Assembly: GCF_025024155.1 (NCBI RefSeq) | Contig: NW_026251714.1 | Span: forward strand, 186,001-250,000 | Direction of reading: 5' to 3' | DNA: 64,000 bases | Origin: Gamsiella multidivaricata | Lineage: Eukaryota; Mortierellomycota; Mortierellomycetes; Mortierellales; Mortierellaceae | Part shown: positions 11,031 through 20,155 of the stretch, piece by piece | Numbering within the stretch: position 1 is the stretch's first letter | Layout of the letters: each line of letters starts with the position of its first letter | The notes under the pieces: model-generated | The model's database searches: none | The model's input: only the letters and a program-made list of their open reading frames with translations | Told to the model about the DNA's origin: nothing | Position numbers and translations under genes: made by a program

Positions 11031-11116
11031 GTAAGTGTGTATGCTGGCTGCTCGCACGCACCTGTTATTCGACGATGGATCTGCTAATCTCGCTTCCATC
11101 TGTTACACAACGATAG
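11031..11116 (+). other. 5' leader intron of NLR copy 1
   Basis: GTAAGTGTGTA at 11031 and ATAG ending at 11116 delimit an 86-nt intron in the leader, 17 nt before the start codon. The same donor, acceptor and following exon (AAGACTCACAGACCGATATG) occur in copy 2 at 57968-57884 (85 nt), while the intron interior is more diverged. This conservation supports a real intron. Confidence 0.7.
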
Positions 11117-11133
11117 AAGACTCACAGACCGAT

Positions 11134-14100
11134 ATGTCCTGCAGTATGTTTCCGTCCTCACGAAGTGCTCTCTCGCCACAAAGGGCCCTGGACCTCGCCA
11201 ACACTCATCTGGAAAATGCACGAGAAGCAGATGACCCGTATCTCATTTTGGCCTTGTGCGCCAATGCAGAGGCTGCGTTAGCAGGGATTAAAAGAGCAAA
11301 CAGAAAGGCTCTCATCCCTCCTATGAGCGCCGAGGATCAGGCCCTATGCAATGGAATCTGCACTGCTTATTCCGACCGAGGCAAGCTGCTAGACAGCTTG
11401 GGTCATCGTGACAAGGCACAGGCCAGCTTCAGGCAGGCGGAGAAGTGGCGGTATGTCCTGGGCCTCGACGGGAAGCCTGTCCGCTCTCGGTCCGGCGGGA
11501 TCTTCACTTCAATTCGTGATGCACTCAACCTCCGCGGTACATCATCAGCCGCACCCGACCAATCCTATCCAGAGGAAAAGAGCAGGCCGAGCCGCAGCGA
11601 TGTCGCTTATGTCTCTCCAGCAATTTTTCCTGAGAACGTGGCAAGGCCTGCAGCCAAACATGATCTACCAGGACCGGATGGGCGCATCACCACCACTCCT
11701 CAGCTCGTCTACTGCCTCGGATTGCTGTCCAAGGCCTCATCATCGTCATCATCAACATTTGTCACAGAATCCGATGAGCCGCTTGACAAAGCTCAGCGCG
11801 ACTGGATACAGGCCAAAGCCAAGGACGCAGACGAAAAAGATCGGCTGTGTTCGCTGGTGACAAGAGTGATCGCGGAATTCATCGATGACGACCTCAAGGA
11901 TGCCGCCATGGTCGCTGAAGTGATGTACCTAGCGCCTGTGCTCAACGAAGAGCGATATCGCAAGCTGCTCAGCGACCTCATCGATGGGGTTGCGCAATCG
12001 GTCCTGCTGGATTTCAATCTACTCGAAGGCCTGGCTCAGCTGATACAGAGCGCTTCCCCAGGCTACCTCCATGCCGACGACCTGGTCAAAATCCTGAGTG
12101 CCCTTAGCACGCGCTTGCAGGACACTCACTCCTCATCGAGCAAGCATCGCTATCAGCTGGCCCTGGCGGTCTCTCGCGTGCTGGATGCGATGGCGGACAG
12201 CGATGTTAAGGGCTTGAACCGCGAGCAGCTGCATGAGCCGCTGTCAGCTTATCTGGAAGAGATGAAGAACAGCTCCGACCCCTACTTGATGTACCAAGCT
12301 GCCTATGCCTACCAGGCCCTGCAGTATGTCCCAGATGATGAGACGTCCCTACAAGCAGTGATGCGGCGCACACGAGTGGTGGTGAATGGCGTTTCAGGGC
12401 TAGTGAGCGCGGTCAAGGGCCTGGATGTAAGTAGCTTTATCGATGGACTGAGCCAGCTGCAGGAAGGACTGGGAGAGGTGTACGAGGTCTTCATGCTCGG
12501 ATACGAAGGTGTGAGCTCGCTGATCGAGGGCGGACAGGGGCTTATGGACAGTCTCAAGGAGGGTCTCAGCTTCAGTCGGAAGCGTGCATGGTACCCAGCA
12601 CTGCGCTGCGCAGACGCCTTGGTTCGAGTCGGCCGACTCGCAGAGTTCAAGGATCTGGTCTGTGGGGCCCCGTGCCGACGTGATCTGTTGTTCGAATGGG
12701 GTGTATGCCAGCGGCTTGGAGAGATCGCTGCCGATGCACTCTGGGAAGTCAGTATCCGCCGAAGCGCTGTCAATCTACTAAGCGAGCTGTATGTAAACGA
12801 TCAGGACTGGGACCAGCATGCTACCGTCAAGCAATGGATCCTCACGATCCTCATCCAGCTAGCTGGTATGTACGACAGCGCAGTAACGCAGCGTGCCCAA
12901 GCCCTGCTGCTAGAGCTGAAAAAGGACGGCGATGCAGAGAAACAGGCACTATATCGCGCTTGCATCAGCGCATCTTCGAGTTCATATCCGCTAAAGGTCG
13001 GATTGCCAGAGCTAGCGTCTTCGTCGCTGCTCAACCGCGTCCAGGGTATTCCAGACGTCGAAGACGACCTGCGCAAGCTGAAGGAGCGGCAACAAGCGGA
13101 ACGCGACAAGGCCATCTACATCCCACTTCAAGCCAAGGCCAGCTTACAGGCATCCGACGATGCACTGTTCTCATTGACGGAGAAAGTGCATGAGTTCCTG
13201 AACAGTGATCGCAAGGTGCTTCTGCTGCTGGGTGACTCTGGTGCTGGCAAGTCGACCTTCAACAGGAAACTCGAGTGCGACTTGTGGGACAGCTACAAGA
13301 AAGGGAAAGGCCCGATACCACTCCACATCAACCTGCCTGCGATCGACAGGCCGCACCAGGACATGATCGCCAAGCACTTGCGCAGGAACGACTTTACAGA
13401 GTCTCAGATCCGAGAGATCAAGCAGCACCGTGAGTTGATCCTGATCTGCGATGGATACGATGAAAGCCAGCAGACACACAACCTGTATGTAAGCAACCAG
13501 CTGAATGAGCCGGGTGAGTGGCGTGCCAAGATGCTGACCAGCTGCCGTAGTGAGTACCTTAGTCAGAACGACAGAGACCGCTTCCAGCCGATGGACTGGA
13601 ACCACAGGGCTGCACCCAACCTCTTCCAGGAGGCAGTCATTGTCCCGTTCTCTCCAGAGCAGATCGAAGACTACATCAGGCAGTATGTACACCAGAACAG
13701 GGCGCCGTGGCGGACCAAGCAGTACCTGGGGACACTTGAGCAGGTCTCCAACCTGCAGGAGCTGGTGAGAAACCCGTTCCTCCTGACGCTGTCGTTGGAA
13801 GTGCTGCCGCGGGTGGTGAATACAGGACAGGCACTGGATCTCTCCAGAACTAGGATCACACGTGTAGCGCTATATGACCAGTTCGTGGAGCAATGGCTGG
13901 AGCGTAGCAAGAAACGAGTGGGAGGCAATGATCTGAGTCCACAAGCGAAGGCGGCGTTTGACACCCTGGTGGATGAGGGCTTTACACTGAACGGCATCGG
14001 CTTTCTGAAGAGACTGGCAGTAGCCATCTACAAGAAGCAGGCAGGCCATCCTGTGGTGGAGTACTCGCGCGCCAGAGACGAGGGGACATGGAAGGCGGCA

Positions 14101-16632
14101 TTCTTCAGCCGAGATGATGAGGTCCAGCTCCTGCGCGAAGCCTGTCCTCTGAGCCGCAGCGGCAACCAGTACCGGTTCATCCATCGATCGCTGCTGGAGT
14201 ACTGCTTTGCGCTCGCAGTATTTGATCCTCAGGAGAACAAGGCTTCGCGACCGTCTTTTGCTCCGGTACGCCGAGGAAGTGTCAACTCCATGTTCAGCTT
14301 CGACGATGAAGAGATCCCAGAGGAAGAGCCTGCTGGTGCTCGGCAATCTGTTGTCGGTTACCCACTGTCGTGGAGAAGCCTCATGAACGAGCCATCGGTG
14401 CTGCAATTTCTAGCGGAGCGGGTCCAACAAGAACCCATTTTCAAGCAGCAACTACTCGCGATGGTTGAGCGCTCGAAAACGGACAAAGAAGGACGCAAGG
14501 CGGCAGCTAACGCGATGACGATACTAGTCAGGGCCGGAATACGGTTCAATAACGCAGATCTGCAAGGTATCCGGATTCCTGGGGCGGATCTGAGTGGTGG
14601 AGAGTTTGATTCTGCACAGTTGCAAGGAGCAGATCTTAGAAAGGTCAACCTCCGCAATGTTTGGCTGCGGCAAGCCGATCTGAGCAAGGCGCAGATGGTG
14701 GGCGTGCAGTTCGGCGAAAGAGCGTACCTCGCAGAAGATAGCGGGGTGTATTCCTGTGCGTATTCACCTGATCGAAGGAACTGTGCCATGGGTCTTCGCA
14801 ATGGCACGATCAGTGTATATGACACCACGACTTGGTCAAAAACCCTCACGTTAAACGGTCATATTCGGCGTGCTGCGAGCGTGGCGTATTCACCAAGTGG
14901 CCAGCAGATTGCCTCGGGCAGTTATAACTACACGGTGCAACTGTGGGATACGCAAACCGGTGCACCTGGTGCAGTGTTAAGAGGCCATACCAACGTGGTT
15001 TCAAGCGCGGCGTATTCACCAAGCGGCAGACAGATCGCCTCGGGCAGCTTTGACAAGACAGTGCGACTGTGGGATACGCAAACCGGTGCACCTGGTGCAG
15101 TGTTAACCGGCCATACCCGCCAGGTTACAAGCGTGGCGTATTCACCAAGCGGCCAGCAGATTGCCTCGGGCAGTGATGACATGACGGTGCGGCTGTGGGA
15201 TACTCAAACCGGTGCACCTGGTGCAGTGTTAAGTGGCCATACCCATTGGGTTACTTGCGTGGCGTATTCATCAAACGGCCAGCAGATTGCCTCGGGCAGT
15301 TGGGACAAGACGGTGCGGCTGTGGGATACGCAAACTAGTGCACCTGGTCCAGTGTTGAGAGACCATACCAACGTGGTTTCAAGCGTGACGTATTCGCCAA
15401 GCGGCCAGCAGATTGCCTCAGGCAGTTGGGACAAGACGGTGCGGCTGTGGGATACGCAAACTGGTGCACCTGGTGCAGTATTAAGCGGTCATACCCGCGT
15501 GGTTACAAGCGTGGCGTATTCATCAAGCGGCCAGCAGATAGCTTCGGGAAGTTATGACAACACGGTACGGCTGTGGGATACACAAATCGGTGCACCTGGT
15601 ACAGTGTTAAGCAACCATACCCGCATGGTTACTTGCGTGGCGTATTCGCCAAGCGGCCAGCAGATTGCCTCAGGCAGTGGCGACATGACAGTGCGGCTGT
15701 GGGATACGCACACCGGTGCATCTGGTGAAGTGTTAAGTGGCCATACCCGCGGGGTTACAAGCGTGGCGTATTCACCAAGCGGCCAGCACATCGTCTCGGG
15801 GAGTTGGGACAAGACGGTGCGGCTGTGGGGTACGCAAACCGGTGCACCTGGTGCAGTGTTAACCGGCCATAAAGATGTGGTTTCAAGCGTGGTGTATTCG
15901 TCGAGCGGCCAGCACATCGCCTCGGGCAGCTGGGACAAGACGGTGAGGCTGTGGGATATCCAAACTGGTGCACCTAGTGCAGTGTTAAGCGGCCATAAAG
16001 ATGTGGTTTCAAGCGTGGCGTATTCGCCATGCGGTCAGCAGATTGCCTCAGGCAGTTGGGACATGACAGTGCGGCTGTGGGATACGCAAACCGGTGCACC
16101 TGGTGCTGTGTTAAATGGCCATACCCGCGGGATTACAAGCGTGGCGTATTCGCCAAGCGGCCAGCACATCGCCTCGGGCAGTTGGGACAAGACGGTGCGG
16201 CTGTGGGATACGCAAACTGGTGCACCTGGTGCAGTGTTAAGCGGTCATATCCGTGTGGTTACAAGCGTGGCGTATTCACCGAGCGGCCAGCAGATTGCCT
16301 CGGGTAGTGATGACAACACGGTGCGGCTGTGGGATGTGAGATCCGGTCAGTGTTTGGTGGCTGTTAAGGGGTTTCATGGGTCCATCTCCAGCATCACATG
16401 GAACACGGCTACCGACGGCACCTATTTCGCAACCGGCTGTGCCGACAAGTCCGTTCGTGTGTGGCAGCTAATTGAAGAAGAGGATGACTATCGCGTACGC
16501 CTGCATTGGAGTTCGAACCATGGTGAACTTGTCGTGTCGGATATGACTTTCCATGAAGCACAAGGCCTGAGCACGGTAAATGCGAAACTGTTGCAGCAGC
16601 GTGGCGCTGTGGCGACCCAGTTCCGCCTTTGA
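11134..16632 (+). CDS. NLR-like STAND protein, copy 1 (NACHT / pentapeptide / WD40)
   Basis: Intronless frame of 1,832 residues. The start at 11134 is chosen because copy 2 begins at the aligned ATG and because a conserved leader intron ends just upstream. Residues ~1-680 are all-helical, with TPR-like and ARM-like stretches (SPQRALDLANTHLENARE; QAAYAYQALQYVPDDET). NACHT follows: P-loop GDSGAGKST at ~700-708, Walker B LILICDGYDE at ~768-777, sensor-like TSCRSEYL. Pentapeptide-type repeats (ADLQGIRIPGADLSGG) lie at ~1141-1196, then a 14-blade WD40 region, ~1203-1780: one degenerate blade, twelve near-identical 42-residue repeats, one degenerate blade. This is the architecture of fungal NLR-like sensors of non-self. 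Relative to copies 2 and 3 a single G is missing near 16611, so the last ~50 residues are replaced by TQFRL and a stop. A self/non-self role is inferred. Confidence 0.9.
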   Translation: MSCSMFPSSRSALSPQRALDLANTHLENAREADDPYLILALCANAEAALAGIKRANRKALIPPMSAEDQALCNGICTAYSDRGKLLDSLGHRDKAQASFRQAEKWRYVLGLDGKPVRSRSGGIFTSIRDALNLRGTSSAAPDQSYPEEKSRPSRSDVAYVSPAIFPENVARPAAKHDLPGPDGRITTTPQLVYCLGLLSKASSSSSSTFVTESDEPLDKAQRDWIQAKAKDADEKDRLCSLVTRVIAEFIDDDLKDAAMVAEVMYLAPVLNEERYRKLLSDLIDGVAQSVLLDFNLLEGLAQLIQSASPGYLHADDLVKILSALSTRLQDTHSSSSKHRYQLALAVSRVLDAMADSDVKGLNREQLHEPLSAYLEEMKNSSDPYLMYQAAYAYQALQYVPDDETSLQAVMRRTRVVVNGVSGLVSAVKGLDVSSFIDGLSQLQEGLGEVYEVFMLGYEGVSSLIEGGQGLMDSLKEGLSFSRKRAWYPALRCADALVRVGRLAEFKDLVCGAPCRRDLLFEWGVCQRLGEIAADALWEVSIRRSAVNLLSELYVNDQDWDQHATVKQWILTILIQLAGMYDSAVTQRAQALLLELKKDGDAEKQALYRACISASSSSYPLKVGLPELASSSLLNRVQGIPDVEDDLRKLKERQQAERDKAIYIPLQAKASLQASDDALFSLTEKVHEFLNSDRKVLLLLGDSGAGKSTFNRKLECDLWDSYKKGKGPIPLHINLPAIDRPHQDMIAKHLRRNDFTESQIREIKQHRELILICDGYDESQQTHNLYVSNQLNEPGEWRAKMLTSCRSEYLSQNDRDRFQPMDWNHRAAPNLFQEAVIVPFSPEQIEDYIRQYVHQNRAPWRTKQYLGTLEQVSNLQELVRNPFLLTLSLEVLPRVVNTGQALDLSRTRITRVALYDQFVEQWLERSKKRVGGNDLSPQAKAAFDTLVDEGFTLNGIGFLKRLAVAIYKKQAGHPVVEYSRARDEGTWKAAFFSRDDEVQLLREACPLSRSGNQYRFIHRSLLEYCFALAVFDPQENKASRPSFAPVRRGSVNSMFSFDDEEIPEEEPAGARQSVVGYPLSWRSLMNEPSVLQFLAERVQQEPIFKQQLLAMVERSKTDKEGRKAAANAMTILVRAGIRFNNADLQGIRIPGADLSGGEFDSAQLQGADLRKVNLRNVWLRQADLSKAQMVGVQFGERAYLAEDSGVYSCAYSPDRRNCAMGLRNGTISVYDTTTWSKTLTLNGHIRRAASVAYSPSGQQIASGSYNYTVQLWDTQTGAPGAVLRGHTNVVSSAAYSPSGRQIASGSFDKTVRLWDTQTGAPGAVLTGHTRQVTSVAYSPSGQQIASGSDDMTVRLWDTQTGAPGAVLSGHTHWVTCVAYSSNGQQIASGSWDKTVRLWDTQTSAPGPVLRDHTNVVSSVTYSPSGQQIASGSWDKTVRLWDTQTGAPGAVLSGHTRVVTSVAYSSSGQQIASGSYDNTVRLWDTQIGAPGTVLSNHTRMVTCVAYSPSGQQIASGSGDMTVRLWDTHTGASGEVLSGHTRGVTSVAYSPSGQHIVSGSWDKTVRLWGTQTGAPGAVLTGHKDVVSSVVYSSSGQHIASGSWDKTVRLWDIQTGAPSAVLSGHKDVVSSVAYSPCGQQIASGSWDMTVRLWDTQTGAPGAVLNGHTRGITSVAYSPSGQHIASGSWDKTVRLWDTQTGAPGAVLSGHIRVVTSVAYSPSGQQIASGSDDNTVRLWDVRSGQCLVAVKGFHGSISSITWNTATDGTYFATGCADKSVRVWQLIEEEDDYRVRLHWSSNHGELVVSDMTFHEAQGLSTVNAKLLQQRGAVATQFRL
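14872..16383 (+). repeat. WD40 high-identity repeat array, copy 1 (12 x 126 bp)
   Basis: Twelve repeats at an exact 126-bp period, each encoding a 42-residue blade of the form V(T/S)SVAYSPSGQQIASGS-x-D-x-TVRLWD followed by TQTGAPGAVL-x-GH. Differences cluster at the two x positions in SGSxDx and in the residues after GH. Confidence 0.95.
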
Positions 16633-17010
16633 CCTTCCGCGCGGCTAGCGAGAAGCTGATCACCATGACTGTTGTTGTATCTCAGCTTGGAATGCGGCCA
16701 AACCACGGCATGTCCCTGCGGCTTATCCCTCCGGCAGAGAGTCAGTAAAGCCGGTGGCATAGGCGAAGGTGATATAACTAGGAATTTGATAGTGGCGGCT
16801 TGGCTCCTACTCTTTGCAAATCTTCTGCTGATGCATAGATGAGCCTTCTGAAGATCATTGACAACCCTCAAAAATAAAAAAATGGCAGCTTATAGCAAAG
16901 AACTGAGCTCTTATTGGGCTAAAAGACCATAGAGCGAGGCAAGAAGGGATGAAGTCTAGGGTTATAGACAGCCATGGTTGTGTAAATGCTGGCTAGGATT
17001 GTGCGCAGCT

Positions 17011-17304
17011 TTATTCTCTACGCACATACGCTCTGTCCCGACCTCCCCCACCACTCTGGCCAAGACCGCCATCACTGCCACTATGACCAACACTAGATGC
17101 ACGACCAATAGCGCGCTCACTTGCAGCATTTACCTCGGTGCACAGGCCTTCCACATTATCAAGCATCTCCTGGACATGTCGTTTGAAACGAGCATATTCG
17201 CGATCAGCACCAGCGACTGCTGCACCATCATCACCAGATGGATATGTGTAGCTGATGTATCTTACTGCTGGGAATCCGAACCGCACAATAGTGGATAGTA
17301 TCAA
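17011..17304 (-). pseudogene. conserved open frame downstream of NLR copy 1, opposite strand
   Basis: About 97 codons without a start ATG at the 5' end, including YARFKRHVQEMLDNVE and TEVNAASERAIGRASSVG. The same frame is found after copy 2 (51546-51965, +) and, broken, after copy 3. It converges on the NLR gene, its stop lying 380 bp from the NLR stop. The family is not recognised; it may be a 3' exon, a gene fragment or an unannotated small gene. Confidence 0.4.
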
Positions 17305-18107
17305 CTAGGATACAAGTAAAAGGAGTGTAAATGACAACCATGCAGCTGCTAGTTCGAGTCCCAGTTGGCTTCCCATTTGTCACAGAATGTCCTGATATTT
17401 TTAGTTGAATAAGATATTGACAGGGTATGCTGCAATAGGATGCTATGCGGTCGCCACTGCAAAGAGACAGTGATCAATAGCGAAGAGTGCGCGCTGTGAT
17501 GCACGCACACACTTTGCTTGCCCATAACCACCTTCAAATAGCTGAACACACCATAAACGACTTCGTTCTCTTTACTCCTAGTCTTCTCTCTCTAAACTTC
17601 CTTAACTACATCCATATCGCGTGTACTGTAGATATGTAATGAGACTACAGTTCCAGACAATACGTGAGTACTCTCGAAAGCTAAAGCTGTTCCGGCTTTG
17701 ACGATCCATGTGATTGCAACTGGAGCATGTCAGTGTGATCGCTTCGTGTTATTGTGGGCGTGTTCTTCGAACGGGGTATGTTCTTGTGGCATCAACTGAC
17801 TGGGATATTGATCGTCGGAGGGGGCGACGCAGCCAGGTTGGTCGAAGGATCTTGTAAGGCCCTGGTGACATCCTGTGCGTTACCAGATCAAGTGAGGCTG
17901 CGGACGACGTGCCTGAGGCCTCGTTAGCCAGTCAGATAGACTGTGCGTCAGCAGCACGAACGTGGGATTTTGTTTTTGGAGGCGTGCTCTGCCGTAAAAG
18001 CCGTTACGACCGCTATTTTTATTTCCATTTCTGTCGCCAGTCCGTTCGTCATTCCTCTCTCCACAACACCGCGATTCCTCTCTCATTCGACAACCGGACA
18101 CACCTTC
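17305..18107. other. end of NLR unit 1 and upstream region of rhomboid gene
   Basis: 17305-17530 still aligns with the reverse complement of about 59990-59770 (the distal part of unit 3). Beyond that, up to the rhomboid start, no gene or repeat is recognised. One in-frame open stretch extends upstream of 18108 but has no ATG. Confidence 0.6.
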
Positions 18108-19678
18108 ATGAACCAGGGCAGCAATATCACAAGGCTGCTCTCAGGGAGATGTTCTCCGCTGTGCAGGAATATGCCCCAAAGGACAGTGCACCTTGCTAGG
18201 TCGAATGGACATGCATCCCTTCTCGCATCATGCACCTCCCACGCAAGAGCACTCACTATGGCAACTCGACTGCAGGGACTGGGATTCCTAAACCACTCGA
18301 AAGAACTGAGCATTACGACGTCAAGGATGGCATCCCTCCGGGACTACTCGAGCCAGCCTTTGCGAACGCGCTTAGTTTCAGAACAAGCTATTACCGCTTC
18401 AGAATCTATGCCCCCCATACCCCACTTTGTCCTGGTTCGAGCACCTACACCCTTCCAAGCGTATGTTAAGCCCGTTCTCTTCACAGCAGCCACATCATTC
18501 GCAGCATTCGCGACCGCAGCATATGTTTGGGAGCGACACCAGGTCACGCTAATCAAACGCATCCAAGCATGGAGATCCAGCTCGAAAAACGACAGACCAT
18601 CGGCACGAGAGTTTGTTGAAGCGCAGGCAGAAATATTGCAGGAGCGTTGGAGAGTTGGCTTGGAGCGGTTCCGCTGGATTCAACAGATCGGCATCCCTGT
18701 AGAGATCCAGAAGATGCTATTCGTGGTGCGCTCACGGTGGATGGAACTGACGCCTGGAGAGAGAACTGTCTGGGCAATTATCGGACTGAATTCGATTGTG
18801 TTTGGTGCCTGGCAGGTGCCTCGACTGGCACCCTTCATGCACAAGTGGTTCATGCACCATCCAGCCCGCAGCCAGTCCATCACTCTGCTCACCTCGATGT
18901 TTAGTCACCAGCACTTTTGGCACTTTGGGCTCAATATGTTTGCACTCTATTCGTTCGCGGTGCCACTTCACGACCAAATGGGCAGGGAACAGTTCTTGGC
19001 CTTTTATCTTACAACAGGAGTCACAGCCTCTTTGGTTTCTCATTTATTCACGGTCGCTCGTGTTCCATGGGCAAAGATCATTCCTTCCCTCGGCGCTAGC
19101 GGTGCTCTGTTCGGATGTCTGAGTTCAACGGCGTACATGTATCCGGAAGCCACGGTTTATATCATCTTTTTGCCGTTCCTGCCGATTAAGATACCCATGG
19201 CCTTGGGAGCTATGATGGGCCTTGACCTGGTTGGCATCATCCGCAACTGGAGGATGTTTGATCATTACGTAAGTGTCCTTGTTGCGTCCACGAAGCAGTC
19301 TGGCATTTGATCGTGCATCTGAATAACCCTGCTTAATCTCCTCTGCATAATCTTTATCGACTCTAGGCCCATCTGGCCGGTGCATCATTCGGCCTCGCTT
19401 ACATGTATGCAGGAAAGGATTTAATCTGGACACCACTTCAGCAAAAAGCCATCGAACTCAACAAAGACTCGAACTTGTTTGGCAAGATGCTACCAAAGGC
19501 TTCTTCCCAAGGAGAGATCAATCAACGTAGATCTATGGGCTCTGTTAAAGACGCCACCGGAACGGATAGAGTGAGTGGCGAGGGAGAGCGCACTGCGAAG
19601 GACTATGCGCAGGCTAGATATAACAAACTGAAGTCATGGTGGGATACAAAGCGAAGCGGAGGTAATAAAGATCCTTAG
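18108..19678 (+). CDS. PCP1: mitochondrial rhomboid protease (PCP1/PARL type)
   Basis: Intramembrane serine protease of the mitochondrial inner membrane; in yeast Pcp1 processes Mgm1 and cytochrome c peroxidase. Two exons, 18108-19268 and 19367-19678, phase-0 GTAAGT...TAG intron, 490 residues. The start at 18108 is the first ATG of the frame and opens an Arg/Ser/Leu-rich, acid-poor presequence suited to mitochondrial import. Rhomboid motifs are complete: HFGLNM at ~272-277, catalytic Ser331 in GASGA, and catalytic His389 in AHLAGASFG, the first residues after the intron. A segment rich in Arg/Trp before the membrane core and a soluble charged tail (to YNKLKSWWDTK) complete it. Substrates are inferred from the family. 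Confidence 0.93.
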
Positions 19679-20155
19679 ATACCTCTTCAGAGGCTTCAAT
19701 TCAAACCGTAAGTAGACTGATGTTCATCCTAGACTGGAGTCGAGAACATGAGGTCTGTAATCCGCGGGAACATGCTGAAACTGTGATCGAAATAGAAGGC
19801 TATGGCCATGAACTCCGTTATGCCGCAATCATGCACTATTGTTAACCTGTATGAGCTTCCTGCGGCTCATACGATAAAGGAGGCAAGGGGCCAGCTGTTG
19901 TTGATTTCAAACGCGTGCAAAGGTGTCTAGGAGACAGGCTCCAGGAGGCGCCTGGAAATAGCGATGTCTGGAGAGTCGACTGGGTTTGCAAATGAATCGG
20001 GCACATTCGAAAACTCGTTGCTTGTCATTGGCATTCTCCATTCATTGTTGATCCCATTCGCTCCATTCTCTCATCCCACAAGGTCCTGCCGATCGCCATA
20101 AATAGTTTTCCTTTGCATACACAGCTATTTGACACAAAGAATACATGAGAGCAGC
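19679..20155. other. intergenic region between PCP1 and the LtrA-like gene
   Basis: 477 bp without a recognisable gene. An out-of-frame ATG at 20144 starts a ~33-codon upstream frame that overlaps the LtrA-like start codon. Confidence 0.6.

Larger units (their letters stand above)
9570..17530 (+). repeat. NLR unit copy 1 (approx. 8 kb duplicated segment)
   Basis: Sequence from about 9570 to about 17530 is collinear, in reverse orientation, with about 59480 to 51620 and in part with 59770-64000. Shared parts are a ~1.5 kb upstream segment, a leader intron, the NLR gene and a downstream segment with a small open frame on the other strand. Boundaries are approximate because they were judged by eye. 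Confidence 0.8.

Noticed and set aside
17340..17375. tRNA B-box-like sequence (AGTTCGAGTCCC) in the downstream part of NLR unit 1
   Set aside because: Flanking bases do not form a T-arm or an acceptor stem, and the copy in unit 3 is changed at the key bases.
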